From Rutidosis leptorrhynchoides (Eukaryota; Streptophyta; Magnoliopsida; Asterales; Asteraceae): a DNA stretch of 64,000 bases. The stretch's first letter is position 1. Every line of letters begins with the position of its first letter. Below, piece after piece: positions 26,970-38,138 of the stretch. Location: assembly GCF_046630445.1 (NCBI RefSeq), contig NC_092337.1, positions 370,441,501 to 370,505,500 of the forward strand. The letters run 5' to 3'. The translations under genes and the position numbers were made by a program. The notes under the pieces were generated by a model that saw only the letters and a list, made by a program, of their open reading frames with translations, ran no database searches and was not told the DNA's origin.

Positions 26970-27975
26970 TCAAGCATTGTTAGACCTTCGCGCTCCGTCA
27001 CTATTCCACTCGGGACACTCCGACTTCCGGTGTCCCTCCTTCCAGCACTTAAAACATATGACCTTGCCCGACGGGCAATCACGAGACTTATGTCCCGTTT
27101 GCCCACAATTATAACACGCGAATTTAGAACCACCCGTGCCATTCATCTTCACGCTTCCGGCACCTTCGTTAGCACTCTTACTTTTCTTGTTCGAAAGCAT
27201 CGTCGCTTCGTATTTTCGTTTACTAACATCGGAACCGCTTGCCTTTAGGACGAGCTCCTCAAAACCTTTCGCAACATTAAACAACTCATCAAAGGATTTC
27301 ACCGAACTCCTACTAATCTTCTCCTGATAGTTATCATTTAAAGTTCGATAGAAATCTTCCATTAGCATATGATCGTTGCCGGTGTACTCCGGACAAAATT
27401 GGGTCTTCGACAAGAAAGTGGACTTGAGAGTATTCAAATCCATAGACCCTTACTTCAACACACGCAACTCGTCTTTGAGGCTCGAAAGATCGGCCGAAGT
27501 TCGGTACTCCTTGAAAAATTCCGTTTTGAATTCATCCCACGTGAATTCCATGCATTGCTCCTCACCATAAAGCCGAATATTTTCGTCCCACCACATCTTG
27601 GCATCACCCCTTAACATGCTACTACCATACCTTGTTTTCTCATCGAGAGGGCATTCATAAGTACGAAAAGCCCCCTCCATATCGGAGATCCAACGATTGC
27701 TCTTTAGTGGATCCCGTTCACCATCAAAAGTGGGAGGTTGAGCATCCTTAATTTTTGTAGTAGAAATCTCGCCTTCCCATATTATCTTCGTGAAGAACAA
27801 TCTTAACTTGTTCCTTGACTAGATCGACTACTTGCTCGTCAATCGAATCTAGGAACATCTTCCTAACGTCCTCTAGAAAGGCCGCATGATGCCTCTTCAT
27901 AATGGCCTCAACCTTGGCCGTGAACTCGGAGTCTTCGCCTTAATCATCGTTATCATGTCCGTTTCTCGTCTTCAT
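26970..27975 (-). pseudogene. Gag of element E, broken
   Basis: The minus-strand ATG is at 27975 (MKTRNGHDNDD, then TAA). An acidic/helical stretch (EFTAKVEAIMKRHHAAFLED) follows. After a frameshift near 27790 comes the gag core PPTFDGERDPLKSNRWISDM, with MRGDAKMWWDEN-like residues and FKTEFFKEYRTSADLSSLKD. Another TAA lies near 27448. Then come the C-terminal part and two CCHC knuckles, CYNCGQTGHKSRDC (27078-27119) and CFKCWKEGHRKSEC (27010-27051). It ends at TGA 26970-26972 without a protease. The type is that of Ty3 chromovirus-related gags. Confidence 0.85.
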
Positions 27976-28388
27976 TCTAAGAAATGAACTCGGTTAGGAA
28001 CGCAACACGAATAAATTACATACACCACCATGATCTATATTCACAATCATATAAATATATATTATCGTTCGTGCACCCCATCTAGTTCCATACTTGTTGT
28101 ACATCACTTGCTTGACTTGGTTTGCAACCGTAATAATGGTCGCGAAGCATTATTACGCTCACATGCCATGCCGAGCTCATAAATACAACAACCATCTCGC
28201 TAGATGTTCAACACAAAACAACATGATTAGTAACAACATAACCAATACATAGCTAGTTTACCTATTCTCTAAGGCACTAACTAAAATCCGAACCGACCCG
28301 AAATCCTACAAGTCCAGCAACAATTAAGCATACACAAAAAGTCTAAGTCTAGGCGCCTATCTCAAGTCACCTAAATCCCTTAGACCAT

Positions 28389-28400
28389 GCTCTGATACCA
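28389..28400 (-). other. Primer binding site of element E
   Basis: TGGTATCAGAGC on the minus strand, two bases from the LTR end at 28403. Initiator tRNA-Met type. Confidence 0.88.
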
Positions 28401-28805
28401 CTTGAAACAACCCAACCCGTCGTATTCCGGCCCATAAATTTTTTTTCCTTTATAATACATTAATATTATTAACATTAAGGTCCCATTTATGTTTCCAAAA
28501 CGCTTCCATTGCAATATTGCGTTTAGACAACTTTAAAACGTTCAATACATAAACACTTAACTCATAAAATAAAAGTATTTAGACAACAAAGCGGGCACAA
28601 CGACCCTTGGGACTCCAACGACCCGTTAAGTACATTAAAGTAGCGATTTCGACCAAAATGAGTTTAATTTCCAAACAAACGACGAGCATGATGTTTGGGG
28701 ATAAACTACCCAATCCTAGGTCGAATCCAAAAGTAATCCAAGCAAGCAACCAAAAGGGAAATCATCTAAATCCCGAGCATACCCTTGCCAAATCCGCTTC
28801 CGAAC

Positions 28806-28861
28806 CTAAAAATGTAAACAACGAGAGGGTAAGCTAATTGTTTAGTGAATGCAATACTTAT

Positions 28862-28901
<40 letters not shown>

Positions 28902-29460
28902 TACCTACACGCATCCATTTACAAATACCATGCAAACAATGTATAAACGAGCTAGCATTGCCAAACATACAACTAGCAACAACATTAGTATATAAACCGC
29001 CACAATAATATACTAAATCATAACAAATGCGTAACATACCAAACCATTCCCCGCTATGGCACTACCGACTTGTAGACGACCAATAACATCGAGTCTCACT
29101 CGTATGATGTCACCGACTTGTGAATCATCATAAGGTGTCACCGACTTGTGAATCACCAAAGGGTGTCACCGACTTGCGATTCACCCACTACTACATATGG
29201 GTCACCGACTTGTGAACGCCATGTGGCATCACCGACTTGTGAAGCACCACTAAGTGTCACCGACTCGTGAATCATTGTAAGGTGTCACCGACTTGTGCAA
29301 CACCTATCGAGATACTACCGACCCGTAGTTCTCATCACCTATATCAACAATAAGTCACCGGCCCGTGACGTAACACCAATACTCACGATGTGGCACCTAA
29401 GGCCCACATCGCGTACGAGTAAATAAACTACATACATACATGTATAAATATTCCACTCAC
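28806..29460 (-). other. Candidate LTR intron (E)
   Basis: Donor AAG/GTGAGTGGAAT at 29460 and acceptor TTACATTTTTAG/GT at 28806 on the minus strand, 655 bp. The same layout is in G. A second strong donor (TTG/GTAAGTCTT) lies upstream at 30028. The hairpin minisatellite falls inside this interval. Confidence 0.45.
29062..29360 (-). repeat. Hairpin minisatellite in the E LTR
   Basis: About ten units, spaced roughly 27-40 bp, with core GTCACCGACTTGTGAATCA. The TCAC..GTGA arms make each unit a small potential hairpin. G carries a different hairpin minisatellite at the same relative place (55270-55500). Confidence 0.85.
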
Positions 29461-30304
29461 CTTATCGCCTAGGTGATGATTCAACGTTTCCGCAAGATTC
29501 AAAGCGAAGTACCTAATACATTAAGTACACATTCAATATACAAACTAGTTGGACGAATCACCAACCATCAACTCATGCGCATTTAATGACCCATTTGCAT
29601 TAATTGACTCATTTATGCCAAAACCGCCCATTTAAAGCCAAGACTCATCATCAATCACTAAAAGCTAGTGATTAAAGTCCCATAACAATAACTAACACCA
29701 TTTAGGGTATTTTCATACCCATCTTGCCCAACTAGGTCAACATTACCCATTTGACCCATTTTAACACTTAGACTCACAAATTGATCAAATTTGAACCCAT
29801 TAATAATCTTTCATCATTACACAAGTGTATTAGTGATCTAACAACACAATTAATACTTACAAACACCAAATCACAAGACCAAACCCTAGATTACAAAACC
29901 TTAGGGTTTCCTTACATCAATTTAACCCAAATTTACCCATTTAACCCCCAAATGGGTCTTACAAGCCTCAAATGAACAAACCCTAGCCATAAATCAATTA
30001 AAACTCAAAACACGGAGTTAAGACTTACCAACACTATCACGACGTAGCTAGAGACGTAGGGAACAACTTTAAAACTTGGGCTCAGGCGAGATTCGGTCTT
30101 CTTCTTTCCCAAAGTGAGCTCTCTCTCACTAAAACTCAATCTCTCTCTAGGATTTAATTGGTGAAAGTGAAGGAGTGTTTTATGAGTTAGGATAAGGTTG
30201 TATCAGTTTTTAAGTCCCTAAAACCGGCCACAATTGAAAAGACCAATACACCCCCAAAAGATGCCATTTAATCGGGTTAAAAGAGACAATACAACGACTT
30301 TCAT

Positions 30305-30475
30305 CGCGTACCGCGACACTTGGTCGTGTATCGCGACAACCAAACGCGACAGGTATTTTTCAAACGCGATATTTGAACAGAAGTTGGGTTTCAGAAGTGG
30401 TTGCGTTTCAGCCGGACCCATCGCGATTCGCGATGTAACAGGACGCGATACATCCTATTGGGACGCGACAGTTTA
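30305..30475 (-). repeat. CGCGA-rich dyad cluster in the E LTR
   Basis: Repeated CGCGAC/GTCGCG/TCGCGAT words, including the palindrome CATCGCGATTCGCGATG near 30419-30435, about 160 bases inside the LTR start. High CpG in AT-rich surroundings. Confidence 0.7.
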
Positions 30476-30591
30476 CCAGTAGGTCTCCAAATCCCAATTT
30501 TAAATCACTTAATCACAAACACAACCAAGTATGGACATTCTAAAGATTAGTTACGCACCTCGGACATGTATGATGAAAACGGGATGTTACA

Positions 30592-32008
30592 ACTGCAGAT
30601 TAGTATGATAATAGAAAAATAACAAGAAATAAAAGTTCAAGAAATCAAACAAGTGCTTGATCAACCATTCACGAGTTTTAAGAACTCGTATCAAGAGTTA
30701 GGCACTGTGATTTAGTCGACAACGGGTTAATTTCTAATCCTAATAACATTGATCACATAATCATATCAAAATCCTAAAATCAGTCGTCTCCAAAACAAAA
30801 TCGTGTCACCACTCTGATACCATGATAAGAATAACATGGATGATACAAAAAATACTACGATCAACCAACCAGAAACCAAAATTATTAAACAATATATATT
30901 AAATCACTAAAAAGAACAAGAACAGAAATATCACTCAATCTGAAAGAAATTGAAATCAAAAGTTTTGATCACTAAAGTTTCGTGACCAAAATTACTGTCT
31001 CAATTTAACACAACCAAGATGATGATATCAGAAGAAAATATGAACGAATCAGTAGTAGAAAAATAAAAACATCAGAAGAGAAATTTAGGGTTCGTCAACT
31101 GAACCCTAATGATATGATGTATATCTATAAGCTCCCATAAAGCACTTGATACTCTTAATCCCTCAACCATCAGCTATCAGCACTTTAACCTGAAACAACT
31201 AAATACTACATATAGAAAATCTAAAATTAATCAAAGAACAAGATACACTTAATTATATGATATAATTTCAACAACGACAACACTTATTAGATATTCATCA
31301 TCATATAATCACCGATAAGTGGACATAAACCCATTACAGAATGAATAAACGGTTTCACCATCTTCATCATCATCGGTTAGCATTCACCAGCCAGTGCTAT
31401 TTACCACAAAGGCTATCTTACATCATCACTATCACAACCAACATCAATCGGTGCATTAATTGAAAATTTTCTGATTTAATGGAGCATTGATCGGAAAAAT
31501 CCTTCTGTGTTGTTATGTGTTTTCCTGTAACAGCTACGTATCCGACCCGACGAAGACCAGGTGGTGAAGACTACTTCTATTTTGGTATTTAACGAACTTT
31601 TTAACGCCCGTCATGGTCAGGGACTGCACACGCAAAACGTGCAAACCATGAGAATTGTCCATGCAAGGAAAAAGTTTAGGGACTGAGCACAACGTAGTGA
31701 TGTCTAGATAATAAGATAATTTAGCAAAACTAATAGAAAATTCCGGACTTAACTGATGACAATAACTATTATTAAATCAGATTATAAATTTTTAGATTGA
31801 TTATACATACTTATAGAGTTATAGGTGCATAGAAAGCTTGAGTCATCAATGGTGGTTGCATAGTCTATGTAGGAATTTTAAACCCATATGGGCTGTAGTT
31901 CTATATCCATTTAATCGGTTACTCTGTACTCCGTATATCATAATCTTAATTTATAATTTATAATAATGTAATAAAATGTACTTATATATTAATATACTTT
32001 AAGTTGTC
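30592..32008. other. Intergenic sequence, no gene seen
   Basis: AT-rich sequence without a supported ORF. CTCTGATACCA at 30812-30822 would be a minus-strand initiator-Met PBS followed directly by TGATAAGAATAACATGG, as in a degraded Copia-type LTR end, but I could not find the other LTR edge or any copia protein. Confidence 0.5.
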
Positions 32009-32016
32009 TATATAAA
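32009..32016 (+). promoter_or_regulatory. TATA box of the DUF26 gene
   Basis: TATATAAA, 61 bases upstream of the ATG at 32077, with CAATCAT/CATCATCAG-type leader sequence between. Fits a plant core promoter with a short 5' UTR. Confidence 0.5.
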
Positions 32017-32076
32017 CTATTGTAAATCATCATCAGTTCAACATACGTATAACTTCATAGCATTTTATACAAAAAT

Positions 32077-32869
32077 ATGTTGATTCTTTACGGAAAACTA
32101 CTATTTTGTGTCTCATTTATATTCATTTATCTACTAAATACCATCATCCTAGCTCAACCCGATTTCATGATCCACAAGTGCTCTCATGATATAGATCATT
32201 CCAAACATAACTTATATTTTAGAAAACTTAAAATCTCGTTTTCCATCATACAGGCCTACAACAACGGTTACGGTTACTATTCGCTGATTATGAATGCTGG
32301 TACTGACACCATTTACACCAATGCCCTTTGTAGAGGTGACGTGGAACCGAATTTGTGTATGGAATGTGTTAATGAAGCAACTCTTCTATTATCAGACCTT
32401 TGCCCATATCAAAAGTCTGGAATATTATATCGCGATAAATGTATGTTGAAGTATTCCAACGAGACGGAATATTCAAGCGAAACTCTACCTTCTTTGTTTA
32501 TATCTGAAACGAATAGTAAAAGTTCAAAAGATGCGGGTCGGTTCGCGAAGGTTGTGCACGAGTTGATGCATAAGTTGATTGGTCTTGCAGCTAAGGGCAA
32601 TATCAATGTGAAGTTTGCAGGTGGGAGCATGGGTGGGGTGAAACACGCAAAGGTTTATGGGGTTGTGCAGTGTTTTCCGCATTTAGTAATAAAGCGCGAT
32701 TGTCGTGAATGCTTATATGAAGCATACAATAAGAGTAAAGGGGTGTGTTATGGAAACACTGGATGCTATGGTTTTATGCGTATGTGTAGTTTTAGGTACG
32801 AGACTTATCAGTTTTTTAACTTAACTCGTGGGAGAGTAGTAGAAGGAGCAATATCACCATCACCGTCGG
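32077..32869 (+). CDS. Cysteine-rich DUF26 (Gnk2-like) secretory/receptor protein, exon 1
   Basis: Signal peptide: residues 1-27, hydrophobic, ending ..TIILAQ. The first DUF26 domain has CRGDVEPNLCMEC (C-X8-C-X2-C) and a distal CMLKYSN. The second has CFPHLVIKRDCRECL (C-X9-C-X2-C, one residue longer than usual) and CYGFMRMCSFRYE. Two such apoplastic domains are found in cysteine-rich receptor-like kinases (CRKs) and in cysteine-rich repeat secretory proteins. The frame leads into SPSPS and a donor-like G/GTATGA at 32870, the usual place where CRK exon 1 stops before the transmembrane exon. Without splicing it would read on to a stop at 32961 through a poly-Phe tail. No transmembrane or kinase exon is recognisable downstream, so the gene is either truncated or a secreted form. 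Confidence 0.8.
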
Positions 32870-33730
32870 GTATGAAGTTTACGTTTTACATTTTACAATT
32901 AAATTTTGGAAATTCATTTTTGCAAACTTATACATGTATACACTTTTTTTTTTTTTTTTAATTTTCTTACGTTTTGCCCTGAGGTAAGGGAGGGATACTT
33001 TATTTACTCTTGGCTCATGAGTCGTGCGTCGAGAAACGACTTTTTTTTTTCTAATTTAAAGTAGAAGAATGATTGTTAACATCTAATTTTTCCATAACTC
33101 GCATTCGTATGATGAGTATTGATGTTGACGTTATAGCTAGAAAAAAAATGCTCCATCACGCTACGATAAATACATGCAAAAACAGACTAGCTTTTTAGGC
33201 TTGATCTTGTGTTACATGATGATTTACATGATATATTTATTTGACCTATTTTCTATTGTGTTTCTACTGTTTGACCAATTAGTCTTAAAAGAATTTGATA
33301 AAGTGAATTATGAAGTATTTTATAGAAACTAAAATGTAAGTGTTATATGAGAATTCTTTTTACTTGGACATATTATTTTATTACTCCGTAATAGAGTTTG
33401 ATTCGATTTATAAACGGTTTGAAATTATTTGAAACATCACAACCCGCTCTTTAGATATAAGGATTAATAGTGTCTCAAACAATTTACAGTTGTAAACATT
33501 ATTAATGTGTAGGTAACTCCGACATTGAGGATCCATTATAATAACATAGTCATTAATTTCAGGTGAGTTTCACGATTCCAACTGAGATACATAATTGATG
33601 TTTATGCTACTTGTATAGTGTTATTTAAGATATTTATTTAGCATGAATTATTTAAGCATAAAATGGTTCGTACTAAAACTGTCTTTTTTATTTAGACCTT
33701 ATTTAGTGATGGAGTGATGGGGTGATGGGT

Positions 33731-33764
<34 letters not shown>

Positions 33765-33855
33765 AGGTTTTTGTGGGGTATAGTGCTGATGTGCAAATGT
33801 GATGGGTGATAGCGTGATGGAGTTTGTAGTGAGATGGGGTGATGGTTATGTGATG
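32870..33855. other. Downstream of the DUF26 exon, no coding exon recognised
   Basis: AT-rich sequence with T-runs (32944-32960, 33730-33763). From about 33697 there is GTGATGG-rich sequence that looks like the left part of a small repeat interrupted by the MITE at 33856. No kinase motifs (GxGxxG, HRD, DFG) were seen. Confidence 0.5.
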
Positions 33856-34418
33856 TAGGGGTGTTCATCGGTTCGGTTTTTGGTTTTTTGGTTTATTCGG
33901 TTCGGTTTTTTCGATTTTGAAACTTATAAAATCAAAACCAAAAACCAAACCGAAACCAAATTTAAATATCAAAACCATAACCAAAACCGAACCGAAAACC
34001 AAATTTGATTTCGGTTAAAACCGAAAATCACTAAAAATAAAAATCCTAACTAGCATTAACTTACATATAAATTAGAAATAACGGCTGTGGAATTAATTTA
34101 AGTATACATGGTATATAATATGTTTATTGTTTAATAAAAATGTAATAATCCATCAAAAATAATATAATTATATAAATATTATAATTATAAATATGTTTTA
34201 ATATATTATTAATTTGAATTCGGTTTTTAATTCGGTTTTCGGTTAACCAAATTTAGAATTTTCAAAACTAAAAACCAAACCAAAAACCAAATTACAAATT
34301 TGGTTTCGGTTTCGATCGATCCGAAAACCGTTTAAAAAATTCGGATTGGATTCTTTTGGTTTGGATTCGATTCGATATTCGGTTTATTCGGTTTGAAACC
34401 AGATGGTGCACACCCCTA
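33856..34418. mobile_element. hAT-type MITE, 563 bp
   Basis: Ends TAGGGGTGTTCA and TGCACACCCCTA are imperfect inverted repeats with hAT-like GGGGTG termini. The flanks ATGTGATG (33848-33855 and 34419-34426) are a perfect 8 bp target duplication. The interior consists of CGGTTCGGTTTTT/AACCGAACCG-type inverted sequence that can fold back, and it has no ORF. Non-autonomous; the transposase must come from elsewhere. Confidence 0.88.
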
Positions 34419-34787
34419 ATGTGATGGGGTATTTGGTCCCACTTTTATATAATAAACTAGTGTAATACCCGCGAATTCGCAGGCTTACGTAGAAAAATCT
34501 GTTACAATGGAGTATACATATAAGGAACCATGCATATTTTTTTATTTACTTACATGGTAGTACAAAGTAACCTTAAATCAATGAAAAATATAATCACTAT
34601 CTTTAAGCATATTTTTAAACATGCAACTCTTTATGATTTAAATGTAATATAATCGGTTGTCGTAATAATTTTCGAGTTACATTCATTTCACAAGTTGAAA
34701 CTAACTTGTATTCATATACAAACGGATAAAAGCAATGACGTAATTAAATTGTTACTGTATGCATAAAATATTTATTTATAGACAAAT

Positions 34788-34980
34788 GACAAAATTGCTG
34801 AAATGGTCCCTGTGGTTTGTATCAAAATGCTGGTTTCATCCCTATGCTTTTTTTTGATGGATTTGATCCCAGTAGTTTATCAATGGTGCTGATTTAATCC
34901 CTATTTCTGATGGTCGTCAAAAAATTCTGTTAATTCCAATCATGTGCCAGACATGTGAGGGTATTTTCGTCTATTTCTTT
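34788..34980 (+). repeat. Left terminal inverted repeat of the MULE
   Basis: Pairs with 39340-39533 over about 190 bases (shared words CCCTGTGGTTTGTATCAAAA, CCCTATGCTTTTTTTT, ACATGTGAGGGT-like). A partial second copy of the terminal motif (AAAATTGCTAAAATGATCCC) follows at about 34985-35050. Confidence 0.88.
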
Positions 34981-36133
34981 CCTTTATTTACAAAATTGCT
35001 GAAATCATCCCTGTAATTTGTACCAAAATTGCTAAAATGATCCCCGTAGTTTGTAACAAAATTCATTTTTTTTATGTCGTCTCTTTCATCTCCTTCATCT
35101 TTATCTCCTCCCTAAATGATGAACAAACCCTAATTTTTTATTTTCTTTATACATATCAATTAACAAACACAAACTTCAACATTATCCATAATTTTTTCAA
35201 CACTGACACAAATACTCTAATCATCTTCATCCATAAACACTCAAATTAAATCTCAAAAGATACAAACTTAAATCCAATAATTAATAATTAATTAATTACT
35301 ACAAACAAAAAAGCAATATAAATACAAATGTAAACCTAAAAATGTAAATTAAAACTAATAGAATATGTCGATTTCAGTTTGAATACAAACTGAATGATGG
35401 TAGCAATTTCCCTATCCTTTGTTTACTAAATCGCAGCAACAACAATAAAGCACCATTTTATCTCTTTGATCTTCAACTCACTACCAATTATCTTTTTTAA
35501 TCTTTACATCTTCAATCACGCGATTTACAAAACCAAAATCCAATCTGACACATCAAACACAAACAACCTAAAAATTGCTTTCTATTTAGATCTAGTCTAT
35601 CTAGATCTCAAACCAAAGATCAATCAAGTAAGTAACCAAACCCCGCCGGAGGTCACAAAACCCGTAACCACCACCGTCGCCGGAGGTCACATAACCCGTC
35701 ACCACCACCACCGCCGGTCATCTTTCACCTGCAACCTCTTATCGTTCACCTACAACACGTCATCTTCACCCCTTCGTTTTCACCTTCTGTGACGATCGCT
35801 CCAAATCCATATGGACGAACACGTCATTCACCGATTTCATTGCGAGGTATTTGACCTCTATATGATACGTTTTGTAAACATTGCATTCTTTTGAAAAGGC
35901 ACACCATAAATGAATATTTAAATCAAAGGTTTTCGACATTTGATGATTTCTACATATAGACAATCACTGTAAATAATAGTTTACAATAGTACTTCCGTTG
36001 ACAATGCAGTCAAAATAAGATACATGGTGATGATTTGGTGAATGCAACGTTTCCTTGAAAAATATGCCATGTACGACTCCATGCACGTAGCTTGTCTAAC
36101 ATATAAGCAAACAGCGGAAGACTTCTAGGAAAC

Positions 36134-36647
36134 CTGAGAATAAACATGCTAACAAGTGTCAACACAAAGGTTGGTGAGTTCATAGTTTTAGTGTTTCGCA
36201 TAATCTGTATATAAAAGTGGATCACAAGATTTCAGTTGTTTCATCCAGAAACGTTTATCAAAAGTTTTTCAATAGATTCTACGTAACAGAGCACCCTGGT
36301 AACTAAGCTTTAACGTTATAATGATAAATACCCCATTCGTTTTAATACACGCAAACCAACGTGTCCTAAACTCAAATAACACACGTCCGTTAAAAGGCTA
36401 GCGCTCTAGCTCGGACGGGGATGTCAAGCCCTATGGATCCATACACTGTTATTCGCGCCCACCAGTCCATAGTCCATATCCTATGTACTGGCAGCTACTA
36501 GTTACCAAAGCTAAGGGATTTTCGGTTCAAACTCAGTGTAGAATTAAGTATGTACTTGTATCTATTGTGTTTAAAATAAATTGCATGTATTCTCAGCCCA
36601 AAAATATATATTGCAAAAGCAATTAAAAAGGGACCAATGAAACTCAC
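36134..36647 (-). other. Candidate LTR intron (solo LTR)
   Basis: Donor AAG/GTGAGTTTCATTGG at 36647 and acceptor TTTATTCTCAG/GT at 36134 on the minus strand, 514 bp. The same pair occurs in A, B, D and F. Confidence 0.5.
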
Positions 36648-37502
36648 CTTAGCAGCATATAAAGTCGTTCACCAAAATGTGATCGAAACTCGGATTACCA
36701 AATAACCGTAGATCTCAACCTAGAGAACATATGTTGGTCAATAAATGTCTATCAAGCTAGGTCAGGTCATAGTGTATCACAATCCTAATGCTCGAGATCG
36801 ACATACAAAAGTTATCCAAAGTCGTTTCAAAAAGTCAATTTTGACAGTTGTTTAACAAAAGGAGACGTACCTTATATAAGGATTCATTTACTCGGTTGGT
36901 AATATTCAAAAATCCAATTTATCAATCTCGTAAACAAGTTGTTTAAATCTTAATTGCAGATTCAAAAGCAATTTCAATTAACGTCAATCATAATTCAGTT
37001 GATCATATCTTTTAATCCATTCATCGAATTTATTCGATATCTAAATGAGAAGTTATTGATTTTTCGCCAGCTTTCCGAAAACATGTATATCATATACCTT
37101 TTACAGTAATATATGTATTTAATTCGTGATTCATTATAAACTGTTTAACGACAAAATTTAATATACAAGTATGTATAAATATATATTCGAGCACTAGACA
37201 TGGATACACTATTAATATATAATAGATAAGATATAAATGCTTACATATCAATATTGTGATTTAATATTGTAGGAAGGTACGTAGACGTAACGGAGATGAT
37301 AAACACTAGATTTGATTCACAAATATACCCCCGAACATTACCCATAACCTCCTTGGCAATAACCCATAATTTCCTTAGCTTTATCCCGCTCATAAAACTT
37401 GTTTTGAATTTATTCGAGCAAAACCTAGTCGTAGTATTTTATGTGTAATACTAATAATAAGAATAATATTAATAATAATAAGATTTAATATTATTAATAT
37501 TC

Positions 37503-37592
<90 letters not shown>

Positions 37593-37645
37593 TAAGTAAA
37601 TAAATACGGAGTAATGGAATGAATCAGAAACAGATATGCTCGAGC

Positions 37646-37721
37646 TTTTATAGGTGTGGCCTGAATTCAGACCCCATGCGATCGCATGGTTCTGAAGGCC
37701 ATTTGCCATGCGATTGCATGG
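37646..37721 (-). promoter_or_regulatory. Palindrome pair and TATA box of the solo LTR
   Basis: CCATGCGATCGCATGG at 37674-37689 and CCATGCGATTGCATGG at 37706-37721, 32 bp apart. On the minus strand they are followed by CCTATAAAAG (TATA at 37646-37652) and GCTCGAG. The order, spacing and TGTGAGCTGG flank are the same as in the C LTRs. Confidence 0.65.
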
Positions 37722-38043
37722 CCCGTTTTTCCAGCTCACATATTTTTGTAATTTAGCTCGTTGACATAATTTAATATAATATATATAATATATTTAATTT
37801 ATATAATTAATTATATATTATATTAAATTCACATGCATAGTTGACTTGTAATTTTTGTTCCGATAAGTCGTACGTTGTCACTCGACTTATGTCCCAGTTT
37901 CGGTTTTTCGAATGCCCTTTCGTACGCTGAGAAAACTAGTACTTTTCGTTTCGTGACTCGTACCTTTATCAAAATATAAACTTAATCATTGATAACTATG
38001 TCACTCTAAGTGTAGCTTTAATCAATTAAGTGTTCTGGTTATT

Positions 38044-38138
38044 TACTGTAGCAAAGTCAATTTTACTGTAGCAAATAGTGATTTTCGAAGACAATGTAGC
38101 ATTTTGGGTACTGTAGCAATTTGAAAATACTGTAGCAA
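38044..38138 (-). repeat. Five TGCTACAGT motifs in the solo LTR
   Basis: Plus strand shows ACTGTAGCA at 38045, 38065, 38110 and 38129 and AATGTAGCA at 38093. Spacing is irregular (17-28 bp). A single ACTGTAGCA also precedes the palindrome pair in the C leader (18866). Possible protein-binding cluster upstream of the promoter. Confidence 0.6.

Larger units (their letters stand above)
26945..30591 (-). mobile_element. Element E: partial Ty3 retrotransposon, gag only visible
   Basis: LTR 28403-30591, PBS 28389-28400 and gag 26970-27975, all on the minus strand. Element C interrupts it just after the gag stop. The sequence left of C (15880-16583), which should be the continuation, is a minisatellite and not protease or RT. 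E may therefore be a gag-only non-autonomous element, but its distal part is outside the window. Confidence 0.75.
28403..30591 (-). repeat. 5' LTR of element E
   Basis: Minus strand starts TGTAACATCCCGTTTTCATC at 30591 and ends GGGTTGTTTCA at 28403; 2189 bp. It is related in layout to the G LTR: purine-rich GAGAGAGA leader, an AGGGTTT-rich section, a hairpin minisatellite, and an acceptor-like ATTTTTAG/GT. It also contains (TA)n at 28866-28898 and CGCGA-rich dyads at 30305-30475. Confidence 0.85.

Noticed and set aside
26970..27614. Plus-strand frames over the E gag
   Set aside because: Shadows of the minus-strand gag, which has clear CCHC knuckles.
29062..29360. CRISPR-like array
   Set aside because: Units are imperfect and spacers are not unique; this is a plant LTR minisatellite. 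The same applies to 55270-55500 and 16115-16533.
32870..33855. Kinase exons of a CRK gene
   Set aside because: Looked for glycine-loop, HRD and DFG motifs in all frames up to the G LTR; none seen.
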